From Avena insularis (Eukaryota > Streptophyta > Magnoliopsida > Poales > Poaceae), in contig CM042694.1 of the NCBI GenBank assembly GCA_023614405.1, positions 115,070,685 through 115,134,684 on the forward strand: 64,000 nucleotides of DNA, given 5' to 3'. Shown piece after piece: positions 22,714 to 34,579 of the stretch (its first letter is position 1; each line of letters begins with the position of its first letter). The position numbers were made by a program, and so were the translations under genes. The notes below the pieces were generated by a model. That model was not told where the DNA came from. It was given only the letters and a program-made list of their open reading frames with translations, and did no database searches.

Positions 22714-23350
22714 ATAGGAAGGAATGAAAATAGAAGAAAATTATCCAGATCTAGCATGCAACATTGTAACCTGTTCATTGGCTTTTAACCTACAAAGTGG
22801 GCACTGCTAGTGACCTCCTCTCTCTAGTCAGTTTCACTCATTGTATTGATGTACAAACCATTGCAAACATTTGTAGTTGGTAGATACCATTTGCTTTTTA
22901 ATAAAAAGATACTCTCTTTTTATAGCGGCTAGATGCAACCAGCCATAGGTGGATGCGTATTTCTTGTAGTGACCACTATTAAAGTTCTTCTAAACCTACT
23001 AGTCCCCACTCGTGTTCCACTAGCCAACTAATTCATCCATGTGCCTTTAAACATGTAGGCTCGTTCTCTCATTAGCCTTTAAGATACTAATCAATTTATT
23101 TTTGTTAATGTGAATTGTGTTGAAAGTACTAAAACATATCTAATAAAGCACAAAAAAATTATCATGTTAAGAGCTCTGATGCTTTGCTTTACCTTCTATA
23201 AAATTGGTTTCCAATACATAGGAGTGGCTGCTATATTTTAATCAAGAATTATTGAACGAGAAGAGTAACAGAATTAGTTCTTGCATATGCTGATTCCAGG
23301 TCACATTTAGGAAAAATATGTATTCTATAAACATGGCTATTAACTTAATT
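22680..23350. repeat. mTERF-associated repeat unit C
   Basis: Begins inside the 5' end of the mTERF fragment at AATTATCATCCTGAGGTATC and continues with CTAGCATGCAACATTGTAAC, GACCTCCTCTCTCTAGTCAG, CTCATTAGCCTTTAAG and CAGGTCACATTTAGG, all in the same order as in units A, B, D and E. It shows that the array and the mTERF gene were once one duplicated module. Confidence 0.75.
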
Positions 23351-24092
23351 AGTTCTTGCATATGTTTTGAGGTTGTGATTCCACATCAAGGCAATGATGG
23401 TCTTTTGTTCCTTCAATATGTCGACGATATGATTCTATTTCTGGAACATGATCTCCAAAAAGCAAGGAGCCTAAAATTAATGTTACAATAGAAAAGCAGT
23501 CGAGCAGAAATACATTAGTTAACTTGCAGCTCTCATTTAGGTTTATAGAGCACAAAATTTTATAGCGCACGAATTTATTGTGTTCTACATGAATGACTTG
23601 ATTCAAAAGAAGAGCTGAAACTCTTCTATAAATTCTTAAGATCCAAGATGTCCTGAGCAAGGGGAAGCATAATGCAGCTCAATGTACAAATGAATTGAAG
23701 AATTTGATGCTACCGTTGGTCTATTTACTCAACTTAATGAAACCCGACAGGCGATAGCAATGCATGTTACATTATCTAACTAGGATGATTAGTAACTTGC
23801 GAAACTCAAAATAAGAAATAGTAGGAGCTGCTTCTATGAATAAACTTCATATGTACATGCACCTATTACTTAAGCTTCAACTAGACAAGCAAATCTAATT
23901 TGTTGGAGCAAGAATGCAGTCCAACAGAGATTAAATGAGGTGAGTGGTATTTTCTTCTTAAGGAACAAAACTAGAAATTGACGGAAACAAATCCCGCAAA
24001 ACCAGGGGCATACTACCCTCGTTCCAATGAATAAGTCATATAAATAAGATGACCCGGGACAAATGGAATGACACATCATTAAGCATGAGATG
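23351..24092. other. Intergenic, with paralogous block copy 2
   Basis: Positions 23630-23930 are a diverged copy of 19020-19310 and the following bases. The rest has no recognisable gene. The minus-strand frame 23349-23660 is hydrophobic and irregular and is not supported. Confidence 0.45.
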
Positions 24093-24411
24093 TGTTGAAG
24101 TATGATCCAAATTCATTAAGGAGGAAGCTTCTGATGAGCGGAGCGAGGTCCACCGCTAGAGGCTTGGTACGGATCGTTGAAGACCTAGGTTTTCACCGCT
24201 ATATATACCTTACGTAAGCCGCTGACTGGGATAAGTTGCATATGTGAAAATCCCCGGTGTTTGTAAACACTCTCCGATATAGTGAAGTTTCACTGGTTGG
24301 CGCCCGTGGTTTTTTCCTCTCTTTGTTGGAGAGGTTTTCCACGTTAAATCTGTGTCCCCTTGCTGCGATTTCTTTTTCGTTCTTTGTTATTTGCATGTCG
24401 CGATTCTAACA
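24093..24411 (+). mobile_element. Copia-type solo LTR with target duplication
   Basis: A 319-bp unit starts TGTTGAAGTATG and ends CGCGATTCTAACA, with terminal TGTT...AACA. It is flanked by AGATG at 24088-24092 and 24412-24416, a perfect 5-bp duplication. The right part (GAGAGGTTTTCCACGTTAAA, TTATTTGCATGTCGCG) is typical of the 3' end of plant copia LTRs with short LTRs, in sense orientation. No internal sequence remains, so it is a solo LTR left by intra-element recombination. Confidence 0.92.
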
Positions 24412-25089
24412 AGATGACGAGCACTGCAACATCCAGAACCATATGTGGTTGCTAAAGGGTAGATTGACGGATGAGTGGTTATGGAGCATTGAGGGATTCG
24501 ATCCCAAGGAAGCACCACAGAAAGCGAAAATTACAACAAAATCCTCGATATGACCTTCATCTTCAAGCCCCAGACTGTGTTGATGGCACGCCGCCACTAC
24601 CGCTCCTCTAGTCCTCCTTGAGCCTACTTGGTGTTGTTGGTTGCGGACGGAAAGTCACCGAGCGGGTCTACAAGACCACATCCGTCCTGAAGATGAAGAG
24701 GAAGAAATAACCATCGATGAAGCTCCATGATGATCTGTAAATCCCCACGGCCAGAAGAAGTCCCCTTGATAAACACACCAATTGCCAAGATTCGAAGAGA
24801 ATCAACAGATCCAGTGACGCTAACCATCATAGGCATCGTTGACTCTGAATCGGACACCCACGATGTAGGGAGAGGCCAGAGAGTCCTTATTCCAACATGA
24901 CATCATCGCCACCACCTTGCCGATGTCGCTAGGGAGACCAAACTAAGGGAAAACAGACCTACAAAAAGCAACAATGAAGAGGACAGGTCCCCACTCATCT
25001 ATTTGCCAGCGTGACCGCCGAACGGAGGGAAGGAGATGGACTAGAAAGGCCGGATCTAGGGATGGCAGCGGCTCTCGCGAGGGGGAGCC
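24412..25089. other. Intergenic, unclassified
   Basis: Moderately GC-rich sequence with short overlapping open frames on the minus strand (24406-24597, 24624-24857). It resembles noncoding parts of transposable elements in style, but no terminal repeats or domains were found. Confidence 0.35.
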
Positions 25090-25222
25090 ATACTCGTGTT
25101 CTCATTGGCCTTTAAGCTACTAAGAAATTTATTTTTATTAATGATAATTTCTTCAAAAAGTAAATATCTAAGACAAGACAACAAGTTCTTCCAGATACAA
25201 TGGGTTTCCAGTGCTGGGGTTG
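25090..25222. repeat. Repeat unit D, left part
   Basis: CTCGTGTTCTCATTGGCCTT at 25093 and the following 130 bases match unit E at 37525 and unit C at 23060. The unit is cut at 25227 by the copia element and resumes at 36362 with CATATGTTGACTCCGGG-like sequence. Confidence 0.75.
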
Positions 25223-25227
25223 ACAAT

Positions 25228-27009
25228 TATTGGGGTTCCGCGTAAGAAAACAATAAATTTTACTCTACGCCCATTGAACCCCTGAAGCTGCCAGGACTAT
25301 ATATTAGTAATACAGTAACGGGAGGGCTTTTCGTGAACTTACTCTTGAAGACCGAAAAACGTTGTCAACGCTCAGGGAGAGCGTGGTTGATGTAGACGAG
25401 TCGAAGCCGACCTCAAGGTCGTGATGAAGTCCTTGCGCTCCTTCTGGCGCCAACGACTTGAGTGCCTCAAGTGTGACACCTCGCGAGGAGTTACACATGT
25501 TCGGTGCCTGACGATGACTCCCGCTTTCCTGATCCAGCAGCAGTTGTGGAAGTAGAGCTCCCGGATCAGAATCCCGCAGCTCGACGGCGCTTCGCGGTGA
25601 AGATGTCTCTCGCTCGCGCAGTCCAGACTTGGGACCACGGTCATGAGAGATAGAGGGGAAGAGAGAAAATATCAATTGGAGGTCCTCCCAAAAGTGGGGA
25701 GACCTTTATTAATTATTGGTGTATTTTTCTAGACCAAATACCCCACTATATATAGGGGGAGGGGAGGTACTACCTCCCTCAAAGTCCCGGGGTGGGACTA
25801 AAGGGGAGGAGGGGGTGGGTGGCCGCCGTCTAGCCCCTAGTGGGCCCTGCAGGGGGGCTAGGCCCAGCCGGCCAACCCCCTTGGCCCCTCTCCCTCTCTC
25901 CTTTCCCCTAATGGGCCCTCTCCCTCCGGAATTGGCCCATTAAGCCTTTTTGACCTTTAATTGATTTTTCTCTTTATTAAATAAATATGAATAAATGATT
26001 AAATTAATATTTAACATTCATTCACATATCATTTAATCTCCGTGGCCATGGAACACCTTCCACCTCCACTCCGGACATCCTCCGGACTTACCGAAACCCT
26101 TCCGGTTTTCTCCCTTCTTTTCTTCAGTGATTCCACCGATCCTATAAACACTCTCTAAGCATCATCAAGCCCTTAAGCGTGATACCCCACGGTTCAGGAA
26201 CACTCTAGACATGGTCGGGACACTCCCGCACCAATGATCGATAGAGGGACCTGGATGGCCATGTGACCCCTGTGCGTTCCACGAAGATCTTTCGTCGTTT
26301 GAACCGGGACAGTCGTGTCTTATTCCCTTTGTCACTCGATACTTGCATTGCCCGAGATCTGATCAATGACATCACCATGTCGTGTTCAATCTCGTTACTG
26401 AACAATGCTACTTGACTCGTTCCGACAAGTGATATCCCCGTGATCTAATCACACGCTGCGTAGCTATTGGATATAACTTCTCCGAGTGGGCCCTTGAGTA
26501 TCTTCCCGTGACATGGACGGACAAATCCCGCTCTTGACATATATTGCCTCTACGGTTTCCTCCGAGTACCTGAACACACCTTTATAACCACCGCTTTACC
26601 AGATGGTGTTTGATGCTATCTAAGCACTCTCAGGAGACAGTGTTTGATATAGCCTCACGGTCTAAGGAATAGTCTACGAGGATCCATTTCTAATCATCGT
26701 GACTTGAACTTCGTGACATGATCGGGTCACGATGTTTAGGTTGGGTATTGGTTCATCATCGCATTCCCAGAATGAGATGACCTCATTTCCAACTGGCATA
26801 AATGCCACATGATCAGGAAACATGATCATCTGTTGACCAATGAACCAGTGACTAGAGTTTCACTGGGAACCCCTGGTTGTTTGTATATCACACGTATATT
26901 GATGTTTCCACTCAACATAGTTATAGCATGATATAACACTTAATCATAAACTATATGAAATATGATAATAGTCCTTACTACTATTTGTCTCTAGGGCATA
27001 TTTCCAACA
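25228..27009 (-). repeat. 3' LTR of the copia element
   Basis: 1782 bp. The terminal TG is mutated to TA at the left edge in plus coordinates (TATTGGGG against TGTTGGGG in the partner). A TATA-like box, CTATATATAG, lies at 25746-25755 with a purine/pyrimidine-rich surround and is shared with the other LTR at about 35092-35101. Most stretches are nearly identical between the two LTRs, with more differences in the first 200 bases. Confidence 0.95.
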
Positions 27010-27021
27010 GTCTCCCACTTG
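27010..27021 (-). other. Polypurine tract of the copia element
   Basis: CAAGTGGGAGAC on the minus strand directly abuts the 3' LTR start, the expected primer for plus-strand DNA synthesis. Confidence 0.85.
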
Positions 27022-29863
27022 CACTAGAGTATAAATACACTAGCTGCATTTTGTTCTCAATCATTGGCACCATGTATCCGGTACCCTGAACATGCTTGCT
27101 CATGGAAGAGGTTGACCCTTGGGTCTGTACTTTACAGTCCCAAATCCTTTGCAACTTACTAATGTCACCTTGATTGACATTAATACTTTATCATCACATG
27201 ATAGCATCTATGTGTATGTATCATCGCTATGGCGTGAGCGAGGCTGATTCCAGGAGCCTACAGTGACGTTAGATCAACCTCGAGGGCTTTCTCATGGGCA
27301 CTATGCCCTGGGACACATCATTCTACGTTAAAAGCGAACTAGCCCCACCATAACATTATACAACACTTTAGATGGTACCCTTATCTATTATTATAAATGT
27401 ATTCATCGAAACACGAGTGCACTCTGTGCAACTTTTGATGTTATGTTCACCTCGCTTCCTACTTGACTTTAATTGGCATCTACAGGAGTTTCCAACATAT
27501 TCCCTTATAACATAACTCTTTATGCTTTAAGATATGTTATCCTTTATGGATTTGGAAAATATGTCCACGGTTCTCTATTAGACATTGCGGACAAAACTTA
27601 GCTCAAACATTCTGTGATTCGAACTTAATCACTTTCACACGTTCCTTATTTGGATCACATATTATGCCAAGTTATCATCATGGTTTCTAAGATAAAACCT
27701 ATGTCTCAACATAGTGGATGACGATCATCCTTTTCTTTCTTTCAATCGTTGATGTTAAACTTAATGTTATTCCTAATTTGAGTTATTAAGGACTAGTTCC
27801 TTAATTAACTTCTATCCTGAAACCCTTTTCAGAATCCCTTAAGGAATACTACATAATATCATAATACACTTATTATCAACTTCTACATCTTATGAATCAT
27901 TATTCATAAGTATTTGCGCCTTTCATTCTTAACATATTTAAGAATTACTCTTATAAGCTCCCACTCAAAATATGTTCCCACATATTTGAATTTGAGACTT
28001 ACATTGCTCCCACTCAAAAATATGTCAATCACATATTGTTTCAGGAAGACTTTCATAGCTCCCACTCAATTTTATGCAAATTGCATATCTCCTTACTATT
28101 TGAATAACTTCAAAATCCTTTGATCAAATATCAAATTTGGAGATTTATTATGAGATACTAGTACTTTACTAGTTTTAAATCCAATTGACATTTAGCATAC
28201 ATGAATCAAATTCATTTGAATTTGTCGAATACTTGACAAATTGTGCATTAGTCATTTACCCCCTTTTTCCACTATGGCTTTGCAGTCAGTTGGGAAAATT
28301 CAAGTAACCCCTTTTACTTGTGAGATTCAGCAATGAATTGCTTTCTAATCTCAAGGGAATTTTCCTTTTAGGATTTCTCATAATTCTAGTTTACCATTAT
28401 TTCCTTTGTAGTTCGTAGGTATGTCATATTCCAAAAATCATGACAAGTGATTCACAAATGTCTCCATACAAGATATGGATTTACATTTTGAATCCTACTT
28501 CATGTAGTGAAAAACGATAGTGGAGAGAAAAAACACAATGATCAAAATCATTGGTTCTTTCCTTCTGTGAACAGAATCGTTCAGGAACATTGTCCGTTGC
28601 GCTTCTCAACACTCTGATGCAGGGTTTTGAATCCTCATCGTGTTTTACACTAATTTCCATTTGCTTCATAATTGAGAAACATCACTAGAAGTGAGCTTTC
28701 TCAAGAATGCACCAAAATCCAAGCAATACGAATCTTGCTTTCCTTTTGGTCTCAGCTATGGATTTCGTATTCAAAGTTTCCAATGAATACACTACAAGGA
28801 CTTATTCGCTATTGTTTTGGTTATATCGAATAACCCCCAAAACTTTCACGAATTCAAATGGTTTACCAATTTTAATTGAGTGCTAACTATTTCTACCTGA
28901 TGGTCTCTACATCTACACTACAACGATTTATTTGGTGCCTTCTATTCAACCCCCTTTTTGATATCTAATATCATATTGTGATGCTTTTGTACTTTGACGT
29001 TTCAAAACACTTTGCATTTCACAATTACTTTTATGCCATTCTTATAAAATTGAATTTCATTACTATTGATTAAATCATAGCAATTTGACTCTCTTTTATA
29101 CTTATACCCTTTATTGATGAAACATAATACATCGAATATGTACTCTATTTAACAATTCATTAAACACTTTGTATTCAAGTAATACATGGTGTTCAAGTTA
29201 TTTTGCCGAACTTAGGCATGATTTATATGTGAAAAGAAATTGAATGACTTTCACATATTATCACATAAATTTGAATTTAAACAATGGTTTCATTCATTAA
29301 TGAACATATCATTAAATTGGGTATTTTTAAACAAGGCATTTTAATATTTTACAAATGTTCATACATTATCAATTAGTTTCAAACAATAAGGACGATTCAC
29401 AAGTAATCAAACAAGATATGAACACGAATAGAAATCATTCATAAAAGCAGAACAACTGTTTGTTACAAACTCATATGAATAACCGTCTCACGAAGTGTGA
29501 GACACACTAAAGAAGTTCACAATCTCTTGATTACAATAATCATCCTAAAACACAAACTAAATGATAAATGTCGAGGGAGAGTGTCGTTAGCCATCATCAT
29601 CATGCTCGCCATCAACACGCAACGTCACCTCCTCTCCAGCAAGCACCTCTCATGCAGAAGGACCTGTTTTCACCAAAACAGAACAAGTATCAGATATACT
29701 TAACACTGTAATGTGTTTGCAAGATTATAACATTTATAAAACTGTATATCAAATATATACCTTTATCATTGATGACCTGAGCGACATCTAGTTCAACCAA
29801 CACATTCCTGAGATGTGTCATGAACCAGTGGAACTCCATCGTTTCTGTGTCGCCCCTCATTAC
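27022..29863 (-). other. AT-rich noncoding internal region of the copia element
   Basis: About 2.84 kb between the gag-like ORF and the polypurine tract without any pol-like frame. It is strongly AT-rich. Three copies of TTGAGTGGGAGC (minus strand) occur at 27957-27970, 28006-28019 and 28058-28070, resembling polypurine tracts. An autonomous copia would carry protease, integrase, RT and RNase H here, so this is a replaced or deleted segment. Confidence 0.7.
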
Positions 29864-30403
29864 TCAAGTCCTGACCTGTGCTTGGTAGCTTGGTGGCAGC
29901 GACAGCAGCACAACAGCATTTGCAAAAGAGCCTGTAATCCAGACGTCTAGGAAGTATGCTAGCCTCATGTACACATCATGCATGTGCTGCAAGTGGCTGT
30001 CTAGTGACGATTTCTCCTCCATCTTAATGGAGAGGAAGTCTCCCATCAGCTCATGCTCCCAAATGTGTGTCTGCTCCACGAAATGTGTCCTGAGCTGTAG
30101 CATCACCGAACGAGGGTTGACATCACCCACGAAAGGCCATAGCTCGTCCACCATTCCGAAATGCATCACAACTGAAATATAGGAGGCCATCTCACGACGG
30201 AGATAGCGGTCTTTCCGCTCCTCCGGGGTCTCAAGGTTCGTGGACAGACCCAAATCCATCCCGTCGAGTATGTAGTCGACCACGTCGTTCTCACTAAGTA
30301 GAACATGGAGACTGGCAACCCAAATGGAGAAGTTCGATCCATCTAATCTGAGCTTCTCTCCTTCTAACCATTCAATTGTCAACACGAAAGGTCCCATCTT
30401 CAT
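29864..30403 (-). CDS. gag: Copia gag-like protein (short)
   Basis: A 179-codon open frame with the N-terminal half of copia gag (UBN2-like): KLRLDGSNFSIWVASLHVLL near the start, VDYILDG, ERKDRYLRREMASYISVVMH, WEHELMGDFLSIKMEEKSSL and a SLPPSYQAQV tail. Full copia gag proteins continue to a CCHC zinc knuckle and pol; both are absent. The frame is intact, so a short capsid-like protein could be made. The preceding 960 bases are the leader. Confidence 0.75.
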   Translation of the reverse strand: MKMGPFVLTIEWLEGEKLRLDGSNFSIWVASLHVLLSENDVVDYILDGMDLGLSTNLETPEERKDRYLRREMASYISVVMHFGMVDELWPFVGDVNPRSVMLQLRTHFVEQTHIWEHELMGDFLSIKMEEKSSLDSHLQHMHDVYMRLAYFLDVWITGSFANAVVLLSLPPSYQAQVRT

Positions 30404-31365
30404 TTATAATTGCAAAAGGAATTTACACTAAGTTTATAATTAAATGAGTTAATAATAACTCCACTTAGAAACACCTATCCCCAGTGAGGGTTCCTAGTGA
30501 TAACACGACTCCTATCAGCCACATCTCCCCCGATTGATCACGACCATCGATGTGGGTTCAAAGGTGGACGCTAAACGTCGGTCACATCATTCATGCAACT
30601 CGTGCTCGATATTTCGACCATCCGTGTTCCGAGGCCACGCTTTTGTGGTGTGCTAGGTTCGCCAACTCCACCTTAGTGTATCCGCTCTGTAACATGGCTT
30701 TCACCCACTGTATGCGAACGTAGATATGTCTGACACCCAGGCCTGTAACCCTGGATCGCCTCATACCGAAGAACTTTCTTGGTGGTGCACACTAAGGGGG
30801 AGCACAATCGTTGGTAATTTTAATAGGGATCATCTTATTAGGCTACCGTCGAGTATCTAATACTAGCACACAATAAGACATACAAACAATAACATTGAAT
30901 GAAAATGCTATGTGATATGGTCCTTCACGTCGTGATCTCCATCCGCCGTCATCGGGTTTCGGCACCAGGGTTCCGGCGCCGCAGACACTAGGGTACCGGT
31001 GTCATTCCGGCGTGGTAGTTTGTCATTACTGTGACTATCTACTACTATGTAACAAAAGGTAATCACTTTACCTTTGCCACAACCATTTCACAAAGAATGC
31101 CCTCCTGCAAAACAAAGTTAGACGCCTCTACTTTATCTTTGCATGTTTTACGTGGCTGAATGGGCTTTCGCACAAGAACCATTCTTACCTACGAACTTTT
31201 AGCATAACGCTGATCAAGTAGTTGTCTCTACTACACCCCTTTTGGGGCCCTCCATTGCAAATGGTATACCAACTAATGCGAGAGAGACAGACACCCCCTA
31301 AGCCACTTTATACGGTACAAGCTGTATGTCAAGCATGGACCAGTCTCGTGAATGAACGCGTAAAG
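30404..31365 (-). other. 5' leader of the copia element, start deleted
   Basis: The minus strand here is homologous to the leader of the plus-strand copia at about 33165-34076 (shared GGGTGTCTGTCTCTC and GTGGCCTCGGAACACGG landmarks). It starts, relative to that copy, about 150 bases after the primer site, so the first part is missing. Confidence 0.75.
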
Positions 31366-33015
31366 TGAAGGAAATATGCCCTGAGAGGCAATAATAAAGT
31401 TGTTATTATGTATTCCTTATATATGATAGATGTTTATTTTGCATGCTAGAATTGTATTGATCGGAAACATCAATACATGTGTGTTTAATAAACAAAAAGG
31501 GTTCCTAGTTATGCCTCTCTTATAGACTAACTTGTTGATTAACAAGATGATCAAGGTTTCCTGATCATAGACATTGGATGTTGTTAATCACAAGGTCACG
31601 ACATTTGTGAAGTGATGTGATGAACATTCATCCGAAGTATAGCATTATGATCAAGTCATTATGTTTATATTGCTATAACATCATACGAAGTAATCTTTAT
31701 CCTTAGACCATGAGATCATGTTAATTGCTAACACCTGAAGAGTATCTTGATAACATCAAACGTCACACCGTAACAGGGTGACTATAAAGATGGGTTCAGT
31801 GCTACAAAGGTGTTATGTTGAGGCTCATGGATCAAGAGTGGAATTTGTCAATCCCGATGACGGATAGATATACTCTGGGCCCTCTCGGTGATATCACATT
31901 GAGATAGCTTGCAAGCAAGTGATGTGATCACTAGAATGTTATATCACGGGAACGAGAAAAGAATGCATGTCGGTAACGAGATCAAACTAGGTATTTGGAT
32001 ACCGATGATCGAATCTCGGACATGTATTATATCATGAGACAAAGGGATTAAATTACAAGCATTAAAGGTTCTCACGATCACAGAAGTCATCGTTGGATAT
32101 GCAGGAGTCAGTATGGATCTCCAGGTCCCGCTTTTGACTATTGATCTGAGAGGAGTCTCAATCATGTATGCATTATTCGCGAACCGTAGGGTGACATACT
32201 TAAGAGTTACCGGACACCATTTTGGAGCACATATGTTTTAGACAAAAGAATTGCAAAGCGCAGGAATTGTTTCGATAGAAACCGGAAATTGTTTCGGGTG
32301 AAATTGCAGAAAGTGGTTCTGCATGTGATATTGAAATATTGCAAGGGGTTATATGTGAATGTTTGTTAATTAAAGTAATTAACAAAATTCTGAATAAATT
32401 TAATAAAAGAGTTTTATTAAATGAGAGAGCATTAAACTTGGAGAATTTTAATGCATTTAAAGTGGGGACTTTAAAAGGGAATGTGAAGAGGCATTTTAAT
32501 GTGGAGGGGTTACCACCACATGAATGGGGGAGGTGAGGGGTCACCCCCCATGCGCCGGCCATGGAGAGGAGGGGCACCCCCCTCCTCCTATAAAAGGCCA
32601 CCCTCCTCCTCCTTCTTCCTCACACCTCCTTGTAAAGGATCTCTCTCCCCTCTAGAATTATTCCCCCATGGTCTCGGATTAGCGAGATACATGTTCCCGG
32701 TGGCATTTCGTCTGGAAGGAGTTCTTTGCTTCCTTTGGATCGCCGGAGCGAGGAGGTGGAGGTTGTCCGTGGCTTGAACGTGTGTGCGAGTATGCGGATG
32801 CTGAGTTGCTAGGCCGGACTTCCTCACGATCTTGAGATCGGCAAGTGTACGACTACATCAACCATGAGTTCCTACTCGTTAACAAAACTCGTTGTCTTCG
32901 AGGGTAAGTTCTCGTTGGATGTATTTCCACCCGTTGCTCTGTACCTAGTAGATAGATCTTGGCGTGTAGTTCTCATCGTAGGATTTTTTTTGTTTTCTAT
33001 GCTGCAGACCCAACA
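31366..33015 (+). repeat. 5' LTR of the truncated copia
   Basis: 1650 bp, from TGAAGGAAATATGCCC to GCAGACCCAACA. A TATA box, TATAAAAGG, at 32589-32597 lies in a CT-rich surround after a GC-rich stretch, at the position known for BARE-type LTR promoters. Confidence 0.9.
32589..32597 (+). promoter_or_regulatory. TATA box of the copia LTR
   Basis: TATAAAAGG followed within 40 bases by a CT-rich tract (CCTCCTCCTTCTTCCTCACA), a standard plant start-site context. It would drive transcription rightward into the truncated gag. Confidence 0.6.
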
Positions 33016-33016
33016 G

Positions 33017-33029
33017 TGGTATCAGAGTC
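33017..33029 (+). other. Primer-binding site, initiator tRNA-Met type
   Basis: TGGTATCAGAGTC starts two bases after the LTR end; TGGTATCAGAG is the usual plant copia primer site. Confidence 0.9.
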
Positions 33030-34076
33030 TGATCTATGCGTAGGTGCTTTGCACGGGTAGTACACATATGTTTATATGTGGGCGATGATGATCATGTTAT
33101 TGCATCTTCTATGTACTTTGGATATTGGTGGCATAGTCGGATGAAGCGGCTCGGACCAACCTTACATGTCATCGTACATGAGACCGGTTTCACGACTGAC
33201 ATGCAACTTGTTTTGCATAAGTGGTTGGCGGGTGTCTGTCTCTCCTACTATAGTCAATATCTGATTTACAACGAGTTGCTAATAACTTGGTTATCCTCGT
33301 TGTGGTTCATGTTCGTAGGTGAGAACGGTTCTATCTCCGAAAGCCCTAAGCCACATAAAACTTGCAATTGATAAATTAGAGGCGTCTAGTTTAGATCGTT
33401 GCTGGGCTAGTGTATTGATATGGTATTGTTGTAAGTAGATATATGATAGATACTCTGACAACATATTCAACGTGTAAGTTCCATAGACCTTGGCCTTACA
33501 CACAAAAGGAATGATAGAGATCATACCACGATGCAAATGATAGAGATCAAATGCATGGACCATATCATCTCACTTTACACATTAGATGTTAGCATCTTAT
33601 ACTGCTAGTTTGGCGCTTTTGGTAGCATTGTAAGATGATCCCTCATTTAGATATCAAGATAAAATGTGTTCTTCCTTGAGTATGCACCGTTCTATGGATC
33701 GTGTTTTGAGACATCACGTGATGATCGGGTGTACTCGACTCTACGCTTTCATACAACGGGTGTAAGACAATTTTACACACACGAGTACTAAGGTTCTTAC
33801 TTGGCGAGCCTACCATGTACAGACGTGGCCTCGGAACACGGACCGAAAGGTTAAGCATGAGTCATATAGTTGATATGATGCCCATATAGATGCTCTCCTT
33901 TGAAGCTACACCGACTCACATGATGATCGGACTTGGTGTAGTTGATTTGGTTCATGTAATCACCAAAAGGACACGAGGGATGTCGTTTTTGAGTGGGAGT
34001 TCATTAGTAATTTGGATTAGTTGAACTCAATCTATCATAAACTTAGTCTAAATAAACTTTACAAATTCTATTGTAG

Positions 34077-34227
34077 ATGGCACCACCTGCTTTTAATTTC
34101 AATGTGTTCATGGAGAAAGAGAAACTTGCTGCGAATGGTAGCAACTTCACCAACTGGGCTATGAATTTGAGGATTCTCCTCACTGCTGCACAAAAGCAAT
34201 ATGTGCTAGATGCGCCGCTAGGCCCCC
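34077..34227 (+). pseudogene. gag: Copia gag, N-terminal 50 codons
   Basis: The ATG at 34077 opens a copia gag (EKEKLAANGSNFTNWAMNLR, then QKQYVLDAPLG) that is cut after about 50 codons by the Athila LTR starting at 34228. Residues after that are LTR-encoded and meaningless. Confidence 0.9.
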
Positions 34228-34564
34228 TGATACGTCCATTTTGCATCACTATTCTATGTCTTAATTCACTATTATTCATCGATATATTTCGTATTGAGAG
34301 GTGATACTTATGTTATTTCATCTATTTTTGCATGGTTGATGACTTTTGGAGCATGGACCGCAATGGATTCTGATGGAAAAGGTGCTATTTGGAGGCAAAA
34401 TTCGCGAAGATCAGAAAATCCGGGAAAATATATGGAAAATTCTATTTTTCCAGAAGACTCAAGATGCCAGAAGATGGAGTGGAGGTAGGCCACAGGGGGC
34501 CCACACCACCCCATGGCGCGGGCAGGCCTAGGCCGCGCCAGGGAGTGGTGTGGCCACCCTGGCC
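34228..34564 (+). mobile_element. Fragment of an Athila-type LTR
   Basis: Starts exactly at TGATACGTCCATTTTGCATC, the LTR terminus, and is closely similar to the complement of 6609-6272. It keeps the GC-rich inverted repeat (34498-34560) and stops at CCCTGGCC, two bases before the copia primer site. The rest of this element has been deleted. Confidence 0.9.
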
Positions 34565-34566
34565 TA

Positions 34567-34578
34567 GCTCTGATACCA
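34567..34578 (-). other. Primer-binding site of the minus-strand copia
   Basis: TGGTATCAGAGC on the minus strand, one base from the 5' LTR edge at 34580. Confidence 0.9.
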
Positions 34579-34579
34579 C

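Larger units (their letters stand above)
31366..34227 (+). mobile_element. Truncated opposite-strand copia element
   Basis: It consists of a complete 5' LTR (31366-33015), tRNA-Met primer site, a leader of about 1.05 kb and the first 50 codons of gag, then breaks at 34227 into an Athila-type LTR. It lies inside the minus-strand copia, head to head with it. It belongs to a related but distinct Angela/BARE-like subfamily (starts TGAAGGAAATATGCCC). Confidence 0.9.

Noticed and set aside
25304..25675. 123-codon minus-strand frame in the copia LTR
   Set aside because: Lies within the LTR and is not conserved as a frame in the partner LTR, where small indels break it.
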